This document shows, one piece after another, positions 11,663 to 23,869 of a DNA stretch of 64,000 nucleotides. This stretch comes from Petunia secreta (Eukaryota > Streptophyta > Magnoliopsida > Solanales > Solanaceae). The position numbers were made by a program, and so were the translations under genes. The stretch covers positions 49,279,001-49,343,000 of the forward strand of contig JARKIP010000005.1 of the NCBI GenBank assembly GCA_029990175.1, read 5' to 3'. A model generated the notes under the pieces. That model was not told where the DNA came from. It searched no databases and worked only from the letters and a program-made list of their open reading frames with translations. The stretch's first letter is position 1; every line of letters begins with the position of its first letter.

Positions 11663-12216
11663 TTTTTACCATTGTTATGTTTTTATAAGTTTTTAAGTTG
11701 AATTAACTTGATATGAGAAAAAAGGCTGTAAAAGTTGATTTAAGTTTATTATGTATTTCTTTTATTGATGGGTTTTTGCATTATATATTGAATTTTTGCA
11801 TTTTTTGTTGTTATATATTAGTTCATATGTGAGTTGCATTTTTTTCTCCCTAAGTCAATATGTTAAGAAGTCCCAGCATAATATAACTTTTATTCATCAA
11901 ATTAACTATGGACTCCCAGTGCTTTCATACTGCGACATTTGAGTTTATTTTTTATTTTTCCAAGCCTCTTTATAATGAAGTCTCAGTTTTGTATCCTGCA
12001 ACCCTTTCAAAATAAGTCGGCAGTCCCACTCCTTCATCCAAAAAGCAAAAGGACAAGCAATGTGCAGCTTTTATGTAAAGAAGAAAGAATCTTTAGTTTC
12101 ATCCAAATGCAAAAGGACAATACACAGTAATACAGAACATCTCTTCTATAATTGTTTTAATATAAATAGACCACTTTGTTACTGAAGAGAACACACAAAT
12201 AATTTGCATTTTTAAG

Positions 12217-12581
12217 ATGGGAACACTCGTCGAAGCAGTGTTAAATGAGTTGGATGATGAATTAGATCAATTTGTAAGTTAATCATAGTAGTTTTTTAAA
12301 GTGTTATTTTTGTTGTTGTTATTATAAAATAGCACTGTTCTTTTTGTTTTGTTTTGAATATTTTGCTAGTAAGGTTGGAAATTATGCTTCCCAGACGTGA
12401 TGTGCCAGCCACCCTTATTTGCCGTGGTAGTCATTTCCAGATGAACTACCTAAAAGTGAGAAGACAGAGAAAGCTTTGTAATGGATGGAGGGAGTTCGTT
12501 CGTACTAATAATCTCGGAGTAGGAACTAGGCTACATTTTAGAGTTCTGAAATTCTCAGATTGTGTGGTATTTAAATGCTAG
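12217..12581 (+). pseudogene. B3-domain-like gene remnant 1 (REM-type DNA-binding fold)
   Basis: The B3 fold is a plant-specific DNA-binding domain. A short first exon starts at ATG 12217 and ends at a GTAAGT donor (12274). After an intron with a T-rich tract and TAG end, the frame to 12581 reads ML-PRRDVPATLIC, then RKLCNGWREFVRTNN and LGVGTRLHFRVL. The GW-x-x-F-V-x-x-N-x-L-x-x-G-x-x-x-x-F pattern is the core signature of B3 domains. The domain is short (about 70 residues compared with about 100), its N-terminal strand is weak, and the exon junction does not join in frame cleanly. It lies inside the MULE between the Ulp1-like gene and the transposase and has a relative at 15287-15799. I infer capture of a host B3 gene fragment, but rapidly evolving B3-like MULE cargo is equally possible. 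Confidence 0.4.
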
Positions 12582-12909
12582 TATTTGGCAGCTTGAACTA
12601 GAACCTTTAAGTTCTAGTTCTAGTTCTAGTTCTGGCTCTACTGTTGAAGATGCCTGAATAAGATAGAATGTTTTTCTGTGTGTTTAATTCAATCTGAACT
12701 GTAGTGTAATTGTCGTTTTTGAATTGTGACTGTTCAGTACTATCATAACTGTTATGTAATGGTGCATTTTCAATTATAAGTTGCAACTATTATAACATTA
12801 TTGATGTTATTCTATAAATACATATCAACTGATAGTTGTTTCTTATCATTTTATTATTATAATTATCTATATTGAGATTTTTATAAGCTTTTATAGTTCA
12901 AGTATAAGA

Positions 12910-13207
12910 ATGTCTGAAAGTAGTGTCAATCAACCAATACCGTCACCAGCACAATCAGGGCCACCACCGCCACTACCACCACCACCCCCACCACCACCCC
13001 CACCACCACCAAGATTTCAAAATAATCTATTGGGATGTTGTAGTCCTATAGGGTCAGATGCAGGACCACATTAATGTAATACAACAATTGCGAAATGATA
13101 TTTGGAATATGCGTAACGTCAAAAGGCGACAAGTGCGAAGGATCTGCCGCGCTATTGAAGCTATAACAACACATCTTCATTTTGACCTTCCACCAATATC
13201 TCCATAA
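12910..13207 (+). pseudogene. Proline-rich frame overlapping a short basic helix frame
   Basis: ATG 12910 opens a 54-codon frame with a run of more than 15 prolines (12960-13010, CCACCA/CCCCCA repeats) and stops at 13072. An overlapping frame from ATG 13058 to 13207 encodes about 49 residues rich in Arg/Asn/Ile (VIQQLRNDIWNMRNVKRRQ), with a pattern similar to the frame at 11492-11662. A one-base indel would join them into a single Pro-rich plus helix protein. Function is unknown. Confidence 0.3.
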
Positions 13208-13459
13208 TAGAATTATCTGAAGTTTCTATGTTGTTATTTTTAATTATTAGTCTATAGTTTCCTATTAGTTTACAATTTTTAGTATATGACCCAGATCAAA
13301 ATGCTGTTATTCTTAACTGCATAAGACTAAGGCTCCAACAGAAAGTACTGAGACTTTTGTATGTCATAGCATTATTTCATATATGAATAAATAATTATGT
13401 TCTTATATTTTTTTTGTATTTTTGTATATGGTTATGAAAATTTCACTCATATTTCAACT

Positions 13460-13950
13460 ACAGACTTTTGAAAGTTAAAGTACAGAATCTGTTGTGGATT
13501 TGAATATTGAAAAAGACTTCTTAGAGTAATTTAAATTACAGAATCTTCCAAGATTTTTTATTGACTTGACTTGTCATGTAAAAGGAGAAAAAAATCTATC
13601 TGCTTTATTCATGTATTGTCAAGTATATAATAATGTGACTTAACTATGGTAGGGAATTCCTAGTCATTATGCTGGGTCTACTTCCAAAATAAGTAAAGAG
13701 TCCCAGGATTTTATACCAACAAAGTTAGTCCACAAAATGCTGTGATTATGAGTTTGCATATTACATATTGCAATTACACATTTTAAAGTTAAAGTAGAGA
13801 ATATTTTGTGGATTTCAATATTTGGAACAGAGTTCTAGTGTAGTAATTTAAAGTACAGAATCTTCCCAGATTTTTTTCAGTTGGCTTGTCATATAAAAGA
13901 ACCTCTCTGATTTATTTTTGTATTGTCAAGTATATAATACTGTGACTTTA
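13460..13950. repeat. Direct repeat, two copies at about 305-bp spacing
   Basis: The intervals at about 13460-13645 and 13765-13950 share, in order, AAAGTTAAAGTA.AGAAT, TTGTGGATTT.AATATT, ACAGAATCTTCC.AGATTTTTT and GTATTGTCAAGTATATAATA.TGTGAC. They appear to be a diverged tandem duplication in non-coding MULE DNA. Confidence 0.6.
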
Positions 13951-14282
13951 ATACACAATTGCAACAAAATCTCAATTCAATCTTATCCTATACATATACG
14001 ACCCCACCTATAAAAAAAGTGATATATTTTTTATTGGACTCTGTTCAATTTTTTTCAGAGAGAGATGCTTTACTGCAGTCTTTTCAAGCTTGAAATAAAA
14101 TAAAAAAGAAGGAATCTTTTACAGCTTTTTTTGAGTTGTAATGTCAGCTAAAAAAAAGATATTCTTCACAGATTTTTATGTATTTTTGTTTGGTATAAAT
14201 TACACAGTGGTGTTGTGTTTTTACTTGTACAAAACTAATATTATCCCAAAAAAAAAAAGAAGAAAAAAGTATATAATAAGAA

Positions 14283-14663
14283 ATGGCTTGCAATGATGAA
14301 GCAAGAAGACAACAATGGCGCTAGCTGAATAACGATATTAGGAATTTGAAAAGTGATCTTGAGTTTTTGAAAGATGAGGTATCAGTGGTGTAGAACAATT
14401 TTTTGGTCCTATAAAAAGCGGAATTTGTGCTTGTGGAAATTATCGAGTAATCGGAGATGAAAAAGAAGACCCGAAATTTTGTGGATGTGTTGATTGAATT
14501 TTTTGTAGCTTTCAGAGAAAAAACAATAAAGATATGGATCGATTTTTTGACAAACTCATGGACATTGAATTGTAGAAATTTACGGTCTCAACCTCTGGTT
14601 CTATCTCTCGTGTTCCTAGTAATCGTTAATGTGTTACTGTATTTTTTTTATGTATTTTCGTAG
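14283..14663 (+). pseudogene. Possible zf-GRF-like plus transmembrane remnant
   Basis: Broken frames in this interval contain SGICACG ... DPKFCGC (14420-14495), a Cys pattern reminiscent of a small GRF-type zinc-binding motif. This is followed by a short amphipathic segment and, in another frame ending at 14663, a hydrophobic stretch (LVLSLVFLVIVNVLLYFFYV) that could span a membrane. Plant GRF proteins often have this order: zinc motif, coil, C-terminal membrane helix. The pieces are in different frames with stops, and the usual NPGR residues of GRF are missing, so the assignment is weak. Confidence 0.25.
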
Positions 14664-14849
14664 TGTTATGTTTTTATGCTTCTAGCTGCGTGAAGCAAGT
14701 GTAATTTGTCTTTTTTTGTACTTGAGGATACTTCTTTTGTATTTTTAGAAGTATGCTTTTATGTAATTTTTATATTATTATTAATGAAAATGCCTCTAAG
14801 TTTGTATTTGTTTGTGTGAAAAATATTGACTCTAATATTATGGTATATA

Positions 14850-15004
14850 TAGTCCCAGCCATATATCATGGGGATAGTAGTTCAGGCACATGGATTCCCA
14901 GAATTTTATTCTGGAACATTATGGTATCTCCAGACTTCACCCAGACTTTTATCCTGGGACGTTATGATAAATATAGAAGCTGTCCCAGTTTTTAAGACTG
15001 GGTC
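14850..15004. repeat. Cluster of CCCAG...CTGG(G) short inverted repeats
   Basis: Three hairpin-type units follow each other: CCCAG-n9-CTGGA (from 14897), CCCAG-n9/10-CTGGGA (14940-14959) and TCCCAG-TTTTTAAGA-CTGGGT (14983-15002). A degraded unit begins at 14852. Each has 5-6-bp arms and an A/T-rich loop. The same design recurs elsewhere in the MULE (for example 7534-7554 and 7611-7631). Confidence 0.6.
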
Positions 15005-15286
15005 AGCAAACATACAGAATACCAGCATTAAATTGTGTACCTAACATTGGCATTCGAGAAGTCTGGAGTTTATTACGTTTTGAAACTGGAAGGACATAGG
15101 AAGAATATAGAAAACACAGTATTTTGACTACATTTATTCTGATATACATATTCTCTTTGACCATAATAGTTGGACAAAAGTTAGTAACTATAAGCCTATA
15201 AATAGAGCTTTGCAGTTGAAGGAAACAACAACTTATTGTCAATTCATCTACTCATATAAACTTTTATTTTTTTCATAAAAAAACAG

Positions 15287-15799
15287 TATGGACAATCGTG
15301 TAGAGGAACTAGGTCATTTCACTAAGCGAGTCACAAAATCTTACTTCAAAAGAGATGATTTTGTATGTTAAAAAAATTACCAAACCATTTTTTATATTTT
15401 TTTCATCTAATTTTTCACTATATGTGATTTTGTATTAACTGTGAAAATTTATTTCTTTTAAATCTTTCCAGAGAGTTGGAAGCAGAAGCTGCCAAATGTA
15501 AATGGAAATGCACTTTTACTTTGTGAAAATGATGACATAGAATATGAAATGAAATTCAAGGTTGGGAGGATACATACAAGGTTGTGTAATGGGAAGACAT
15601 GCTTCATCGTAAAGGGCACAGGCTGGGTGATATTCTTCGGTTTGATCACCACTTGCATGAGATATACAACGGTGTTGCAACTGTTGTTTTTAAAATTCTA
15701 GTAGTAAACCATCAGGATGGTCATGGCAACAATAATGATGATGATGATGATGACACCAGTGAAGAAGATGATGCAGGATCAGCACTTGTAATTAAATAA
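15287..15799 (+). pseudogene. B3-domain-like gene remnant 2
   Basis: This copy has the same arrangement as 12217-12581. A short first exon from ATG 15287 ends in DDF at a GTATGT donor, followed by an intron with a TTTCCAG acceptor (about 15469). The second exon has KLPNVNGNALLLCENDD, RIHTRLCNG and, after a one-base frameshift near 15590, WEDMLHRKGHRLGDILRFDHH, corresponding to RKLCNGWREFV..LGVGTRLHFRV in copy 1. A downstream Asp-rich acidic tail (DDDDDDTSEEDD, GAT repeat at 15735-15755) ends at 15799. The domain match is below family average, and one frameshift is certain if this reading is right. Confidence 0.35.
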
Positions 15800-16394
15800 G
15801 TTTTAGTAGTTTTTATGTGTTTTAAGTTAACCTGGGATATTTGTTTGTCTTTTTATTCATAAGTTATGTTTAATCTTTTTGTGTATTATGAATTGTGTTT
15901 ATGTACAGTATTTTCATTTTTTAAGTACTGTGTTTATTATCTAATCTTGTTTTCTATTACCTTTCTTATCAAGTAATTGAAAATATTGGTTGCTCAATTA
16001 GTAAAGAAAGTAGAAAACAGATAAATTGCGACAACTATTTCCACAACAACAAATGAAAAGTGTATTTTTTTTTTATATATAATAATCCTTGTTAAAGAGT
16101 ACAGAGGAACTAAAATTAATAAAAAAGCTCTATTAGTGAACATCCCTTTTTTGACTTCAAAATTGCTCCCACCGGAGGAAAATAGAGATGAATGGTCTTC
16201 TATCTATCTAGTGACGACATATTCCTAACTTAAAAAAAGGAAACTTTTTAAGATAGCATGTTTTGTCATGTTTTAAATTTATCTATTGAATTGTAGTAAA
16301 AGACAATTAAAAAATAAAATGCAGATAGAGAGAGACACCTGTATTTTTTATTTAGATCTATATTTCTTTGAGTATGGATAAATTACTGGAGTGT

Positions 16395-19284
16395 ACCTGC
16401 AGGATGTTCTGTTGTGTCCATGGTTTCTATACATACCACATCTCTTCTTCTTTTACCTGAAAAATTCTGTAGTTGAGATAAATCTTTTCTCTTACCTTCT
16501 CCCTGGTTTAACTTTAAAATTTTGAGGTATAGTTCTCTCTTCTTTAATATTATCAAGCGCAACCCATGATTCTTCATATCCAACAGTGTTGATTTCACCT
16601 TCATGCTATTTTAACCATGTTTCTCTTTTATAGCATATAGAGCAATAGTCGGACTTGTGTAGGTATACTCTGTCTATGGCAGTAAGTGCATGTTCACAAG
16701 GTATTTCATCCATCTAGAACTTCAGGCATTTACATTCTTTGTTCTTCAAACAAACAATGAATTCTCTCTTTTCATCTATTACTTTAAAGCTTTGATCCGT
16801 AGTCCGGTCAGAATGAAAAAATATAATGTATATGACTGCTTGTCTAGTTTTCATTTACTAAAAAGAAGGGGAAAAAAAATAACCAGCATATAGCACATAA
16901 AATGCAGGGTATTCTGGGAGCCCCTACTTGGATACCATTTTGTCTCAGCACAAACAAGTGTGGCCCATGTTTTGATACTGGGAGCCATTGCTGAGCTACC
17001 CTTTTGTTCCAGTACAAAAAGATGGGGACTGGGACTGCGCATAAGGACCCTGTGCCCCATGCTTTTATACTGGGAGCCCATGCTCGAATACCTTTTTGTC
17101 CCAGCACAAAAACATGGGAATCCTATGTAAACTATTAAGTCCAGTATTTTATTCATAAGACTCCAACAAAATATTTGTTAAGTCCCCAACTTTTTTACTG
17201 GAACTTTCATCCATCCCAAAATAACTGTAAACCCCCTAGTCATACAAAAGTGTATTGTTTCATATACTCACATTCATTCTGTATACTTTTTTAAATTTCT
17301 TTTATAATTTATCATCTGCCCATTTTGATGTTGCAAAGAAAACGTCCTGCGCATTCTTCCGTCTCTAAAAAAACAATCTTTGTAGCTTATTCATTATGTT
17401 GTCTATCATTGACAGTATTGATTTTTCCCGAGCTTGAAATAGAGCATTATTCATGAACTCCACAATGTTTGTTGTCATCATGTCATATCTTCGATTTGGA
17501 CAGCAAGCTCTAGCCTATCTCTCTGGCAGTTCTTCCATGAGATAATCATAAGTTGCCCTGTCTGTTTCTTTCATTTGCTTCATGTCTTTTTCAAACTCTA
17601 TAATCGTGTAGAACTGACATGCACTATTGAATATACTTATCACTACAGCACTCACGTTCCTTTTGTTAAGGTTTTTTTCCAGATGATATACACAGATGCC
17701 ATGTGCATATTCTGGATATATATTTGTAATCCCATTTGTAATTGCAGAATTATGATCAGAAAGGAACAACAAATTCTTGCGGCATCCAATTGCAATGCGC
17801 AACTGCCTAAAGAACCAATTGTAGGCTAGATTATTTTCTGAGTCTACCACTCCAAAGGCAAGAGGGAAGATTTGGTTATTTGCATCTTTCGCCACTGCAA
17901 CCAATAGTGTCCCTTGATATCTTGCCTTGAGGAATGTTCCATCGACATCTATGACAGGTCTTCAATGTTTCTAGCCTTTGATAGATGCTGCACAAGCAAC
18001 AAATATATATTTGAACCTGTATAATACAGTTACAGTGTTATCAGTAAAACACATGTACATAAATTTTTGACACTCAGCTTTTTGTAATGGATCCCTACCT
18101 ATATATAAATAGGTCATCTATTTGTATTGGTATTACTGGAATTCTATACAAAAATAAGAAGCACTGCATCATTTTAATTTTTTACTTGTTCTCAGCATCT
18201 CTTTGCAGTGCTATGTCTGAGCCTGGATTGATTTCTCTTTGCACATGTAAATATGCAGGTAACTTTTGAAAGTTCTCTTCAGGTGTCCCTCTAATCAAAT
18301 ACTCTCCTTCTTGTATAGCACACCATGCCTTATTATAAGAGATTTCAATTCCCAGTTTCCTTCTCATCTCTGTAACAACAAAATTAGGCTTAACTGGATA
18401 ATTACCATCTCTCAGATTCTCAACTATCTCATCTCGCACAATCTTTGAAGTAGCATGTTTTTGTTCTCTTTTTCTGTCATCCACCGAGCAACTGTGATTC
18501 TTTTCAAACTTCAATATTTTGAACAACGTGGACTGCTTAATTCTGGAAGATCGAACAATCCAGTCACAATTTTCGTTCATGCACACCAGTGAATATCTTG
18601 TTGTGCTTGATCTCACAACTTTGAATTCAAAATAGTGTGCAATTGCGATTGTCTGAAAACATTTGGTGACGGCCTGTTTGTTTAAAAAAATTGATCCAAC
18701 TTTGATGTCCTCCAATGTTTCTTCTTCTTTCAGTATTGGCAAGGTGATTCTTTTATTTTATTCCTTGAAGATCTCTTTCTTTTGTTTGCGGTACTTGATG
18801 TCTCAGGGTTTTGAAGAATCACATGCAGTTCTGTGTTTTGAGTAGCCATTAACTGTTGATCAATTGGTATAACTTCCACAGTCGGAGGCGTTAACCACTT
18901 CAAATGCATCATCGTTGTCTATTTGCATTATCATTTGCCCTACAGTGTAATCAAAAGTCTCACACTGTGGAGATCGTTGCGTAATGTCAACTATGAAACG
19001 TCTACTACTATACTCAGAATTGTTCTTCATCAAGTATAAACAGCTGATTAAATCATCAGTATTTATTATAGGGACCCCTTTGCTTGTTCCAAGTTCCATA
19101 TCAAACCATATGACTGTCTCAAAATTTTCTTCATCTAATTCTATCTTTTTCCAAAGGTTTTTTTTCTGAAATCTTCAAATGTATCTGTTTCAGTATGCAG
19201 AAAAATCCTTGTCTCATGATCTATGTACTTATAATCTGGTGTCCATTTCCCATTGAATGCAACAATAATTCAGTGTTTTGCCAT
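16395..19284 (-). pseudogene. mudrA-like: MURA-type MULE transposase, decayed
   Basis: This encodes the DDE transposase that would mobilise the MULE. On the minus strand, in order: a start near 19284 after a CTGCAG acceptor, with an early stop; an N-terminal domain (18860-19099); and the Mutator DNA-binding domain (18182-18742), with VRSSTTRYSLVC, CDWIVRSS and the FKILKFEKNHSC zinc-type motif. The catalytic domain (about 17240-17975) has the first catalytic Asp in VIDVDGTFLK, the second in LFLSDHNSAI, and the HGICVYHLEKN block. A SWIM zinc finger (CKC 16726-16734, CEH 16686-16697) and a C-terminal knuckle with GHNRTSC (16399-16440) follow. In-frame stops precede VIDVDG and follow EELPER, and others lie in SWIM and at the tail. 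A non-coding segment with CCCAG motifs (16890-17240) separates DDE and SWIM, perhaps an intron. The Ogre insertion starts 109 bp upstream of the start. Confidence 0.85.
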
Positions 19285-19392
19285 CCCCTGCAGTTATAAA
19301 CACACTAAAAATACTGAACTAAGTGACAAAGAAAGCCGCATGGTAAAATACTGTAATTGTAGCTCAATAATGAACACTTAAGAACTGCTAAT

Positions 19393-19934
19393 TGTTGACA
19401 CCCAATTTTGTCCCTCCTATTTTTAAAAATCAACTGTTTTTGAATTTTACACACGATTGTGTGTTCATTCCTACCTCGTCTATTCTTTTCGAATTACCTT
19501 CTCATAATATCCTAACAATTGAGGCCATTTTCAAAGCATCGTCCCAAACTATAGTTATTTTACAATTTTTTACAATTACTCATATTTTTGACAAAATCAT
19601 CCAAAATTATTTTAAGCCTCAAAATTACAATTTTTAATGCATTTTAGCCTTCCTAACATTTTAAATTAACTTCCTAATTTTCCTATAATTTTTATACCAT
19701 TTAAAATCTATTTTATACCATTTTACACCCATTTTATACCCATTTATATAATATTTACACATATATACACATATACACACACAAGGCACACACATCAGCA
19801 AATTTTTACACATCATGCCTACGTGGATCAATCCTGATCATCCACGTAGACGATCCAATGGCCCAAATTAGTTTCCTTTGTTTCTACACCCCAAAACCCC
19901 CTTTCCCCTTTCTCATTCCCCCATGCCCCTCAGC

Positions 19935-19989
<55 letters not shown>

Positions 19990-22900
19990 GCGATTCCAAT
20001 TGCCATCACTGTCGATCAACTTTCCGGCCATTGTGACCGGAGAAAATTGGGGCAGATGGCACCATTGAGTTCCCCTCGCTGTCCGCTACAAAACCTGGTT
20101 GCTATTTGATGGTTTCGACGGAGGTCAAAATTGACCTCTCGTCGGTGAGGTTTCTGTCACCGATGTAAGGAAAGGGTAAAACCCTATGCATGACCGGAAT
20201 CAGGTCAATCCGAACCCGACTCCAAGCCTAAAATGGGTAAACGGTAACTCTTCTTTCCTTTTGATGTTTTTGGGTCCTATGCGACACTGCTCCTAAGGAT
20301 TTGCCTAATCTTTTCTATGTGTTAACATTTTTAATCGGTATTTAATGATTAATCAAAAGGAAAACTCATGAAGTTGTTAATCCTTGTTTGTTTTACTGGT
20401 CTTAACATTGACTTGGTCTTGTTGCATGTTTAGTATAATCATGATTCATGTCTTAGACCACCTTTTCTAGTTTGTAAATTTAATATCTAGGGCATTATAT
20501 TTGTTGCAGTGTATTTGCCCCTTTACTGTGTCAAGGCGCATGATCCCCATTGCATTGCTTAAAAACTAGGTAAAATGGCCTGTTTCACATACTGAGAAAA
20601 TTTGGATTGAACCTATGATTGGTACTTGAATGGAAGTAGTTCTTTTGATTGATCTTACATCTTTTTATAATCTCTTAACTGATTCGTGAGCCTATGATGT
20701 GCATATTTTACTTAGGATTGAACTTGGACACTGTTAGGATTAAAGGGGGAAACCAAATCTATTTTAAAATTATGATTTGCCTTAGACTTAGGGATTGACT
20801 GAACTATATTTGGTAAACTTATTTGATTGATTCCCTTTAACTATGGAAGTAATATTCTCTGGCCTTCTTTGTTTCTTTTACCCGTTAGAATTAGAACTAC
20901 TTCTCACCCCTATTTATGCTTATTTGTTGATATGTTTCTGGTTCGTATCCCTAGTTGAGTATATGGTTTCATATGTGTTTCCGGTTTTTATCTGGCTCTG
21001 CTTTTTATAATTTAAATAAGAGGAATTTGGTTTATCTGTTTCTTCTCCCTGGCTAGTTATCCTATTCTTTGAGGTGGCTAGTCTGCCCCACTTATTGAGT
21101 CCTTTTGACTCCTTCTGGATTCACTTGTTTTCCTGAGGGAGTCATCACTGTTTGTGGAAGTGCTTGGTCTTGCTTTGCTTTTGCTGTCTGCACTCACTTT
21201 AGTTTCACAAGTATTCAAGAGGTAATCCTTTACTTGCTACTATCTGTCACAACTATGTATGTCTGCATATGCTTATCCTATTCTTGTCTCTTTTAGATTA
21301 CTTGTCTGTTTGGTCTTGCCTTGAGTTCTGGGTGTACTGATAATCTTAAAGAAACCTTGTCTATGTTTGCTAAAGGGGTGAAATCTAAATAGTAAGGCTG
21401 TTGCTCAAATTCTGACCAACTATGACATCTCTGTGTGTGTATGTTCTCTTAACATGATCTTGCCCAATTCCTTATTCCTTAGATCACTGGTATGACCTAT
21501 CTATGCTCTGCACTTCTGTGAATCACAACAATCTTATAAAAGGTGCACTTGACTTCACCTATCCCTGGCATACCTCTCCTTTGCTCAGGTCCTTCCTTTT
21601 CCCCTTTCCCTGGTTAATTTTCTGCTTGCAGGTTAGCTAGAATGCCTTAGCTGGCCAAGCTATGACCTGGTACTCTTTGATTCCAGGCCCTGGACTCTTT
21701 TTAAAGTTGATTCCAGGGCTGTGGTGATTAGGCTTTGAACCTATGACTGCTTACTGAGTTTAACTTGGAACTCTGGGGGAACTAGACAATTTTGGACTTG
21801 TAGCTTTGTGTCTCTTCCCTTAGAAATTGCCCCATCTATGTACATTATTAGGATTCCTTGCCTGTACTCTTTAAAACAGGGACATGCAGCCTCTAAACAC
21901 TGCATACGGCCACCCAGGGGCCAATTGTAAAACTCCTACTCCTACGTGCTTGCGTCATGATAGGATTTAATCCTTTTAAATCAAGTTTAACATGTTTATA
22001 GCATCATAATAAATTATCTACCACTTTGATTAACATATTTTGAATAGATTTCAAAAGGTCGAACTTGAACGCATGCTTATTTTTGGTTAAGGTCTGAAAA
22101 CTAACTTAACAGGGGCTATTTGTGTTGTTTGAGCCTAAAATGAATTATTTCTGAAAATAGAATCAGCTTCTTTTTGCATAAGTAACCTGGAACCAATGAC
22201 GTTTTCAAAAATAGGTCCTTTTATGTGTTTAACTGTTTCCGTTTTGCATAAGTAGTCCAGCCCAGTAAACTTTTCAAAACTGGCCTGTATATGTGTAAAA
22301 AATGTTGTGAGATGCTCTAACACTCTTATACATTAATCTAATAGTGTATAAGGGTGTATAAAGCTTTGGGGTCACTTGTAGACTTTAAAAGAGTTTTTCT
22401 AAAGATATTACTATCACCTAGATCATGTATTTGCATGTCTAATACTTATATATACAGTATTATGTGCGACATCCCTTACTTGCATTTATGTGATTCTCGC
22501 GGACCCGCTTTCAAAAAATAACCCTCTTTCCTATATATCTCTTCCAAAACTTGACCCCTACACAAAAGGACCATTAAGGTTAGGGCTCGACAATTAATGA
22601 CGAGTCACACCGATCCTAAATGAGCCGACATTTTGTTTTAAAACAAACTCCCTTTGGTCCTTTTGCTAAAATCTGAATGTTATTGACTATTTGTGTAAAC
22701 TTTTTTTCCCAAGTGTGTGAATTGCATATAAGTTGAAATTGAGCACCATTTTGTATGTTAAATATTAGAGGCCGTAACTACGGTTAGGCTTAAGTATAGG
22801 TCGAAAGTAAAACTATTTGTGTGTGTTAAAATAGCCTAAATATGTTATCTTTTTTTTTTTTTAAAGTTTAAAATGTTAAATTAAATTTCCCAAGTTAGTA

Positions 22901-23198
22901 TTTCATGACGATGTATACTCTTTCTATCCCAAAATTTAGACTCGGACAGTAACCACTTTTAGTGGGACTCGGGGAAGTGCCGAACACCTTCTTCCCCAAG
23001 TCATTTGGACTTCTTACCCGCATAGAATCTCAACAATGGACTAGTAGACTTATTTAACTTGACTATAGATGTTAGGTGACCTAATATGCCTTAGAAATTA
23101 TATTAGGTGGCGACTCAAACATTTAAGCTCAAACGAGTTCACCCAGTCAAATCCGAAACCCGACTCTCCTCGAGTTGAGTCCGAAATCGGGTATGACA
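19393..23198 (+). repeat. Ogre 5' LTR
   Basis: This 3806-bp LTR has TGT...ACA ends. It contains a (CT)n microsatellite (19939-19981, about 21 units) that is reduced in the 3' LTR. It serves as the uninterrupted reference for the insertions found in the 3' LTR: the empty site of the hAT-like element is CCTATGATTGGTACT near 20610, and that of element A is TTTGCCCCTTTACTG near 20514. Confidence 0.9.
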
Positions 23199-23201
23199 GA
23201 A

Positions 23202-23219
23202 TGGCGACTTCGCTGGGGA
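23202..23219 (+). other. Ogre primer-binding site, tRNA-Arg
   Basis: TGGCGACTTCGCTGGGGA starts 3 nt after the LTR end. It is the complement of the 3' end of plant tRNA-Arg (CGACTCCGCTGGGGAT type plus CCA) with one mismatch. tRNA-Arg priming is characteristic of Ogre elements. Confidence 0.8.
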
Positions 23220-23869
23220 TACTCAAAGTCCTAACCACAAGGAGTCTTTATTTTTGGGATTTATTTGATTATTATCTTGTTATTCGTTATTATTATTGTT
23301 ATTCTAACTTGGTTTCTTTATTTTTTCTTTCTTTCACTTTATTTTATTTATTGTATTATTTATGTGACATTTTGCATACTCCACTCATATTCCCCCACTC
23401 CTGGAAAACGACACTTCACACACACACGGCGATTACGTGGATCCCATGGTCGCTTCACCACCAAAACACCTGTTAAGAGGGACATGTTGGAATATAGTTG
23501 GTCCGTGGTATATCCAATAATTTCAAATGATCCCGCTCCTTGGCTGTCCGCCTTGGGAAACCGTGTATAGAATCACACCACTCTTCTATTGTAATGAGCA
23601 TGCATCATGCTGTAGGAGGGGCTCCCCGTGAGCCGACTAGTTCTCAACTTGTCCAAACTACCTAAACGGGTTTTCTGACCCCAAAGGGACGTTTAGACAC
23701 GATTATGTGCATTTGAGAGAAAAAGAAGAGAAAAGAAAAAAAAAAAAGTGAGACGAGAATGAAAACGAATTTTGATTTGTTCAATTGTTCTAAAAAGGGA
23801 TAGGGTTTTTAAATTTTATTTCTTCTTTAATTTTAAGTCACAATGAGTCAAAAGTTTCATCGTTTTTGA

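Noticed and set aside
16844..17156. Minus-strand frames of 87-101 codons between DDE and SWIM parts of MURA
   Set aside because: They consist of CCCAG-repeat DNA and do not match transposase. More likely an intron or an insertion.
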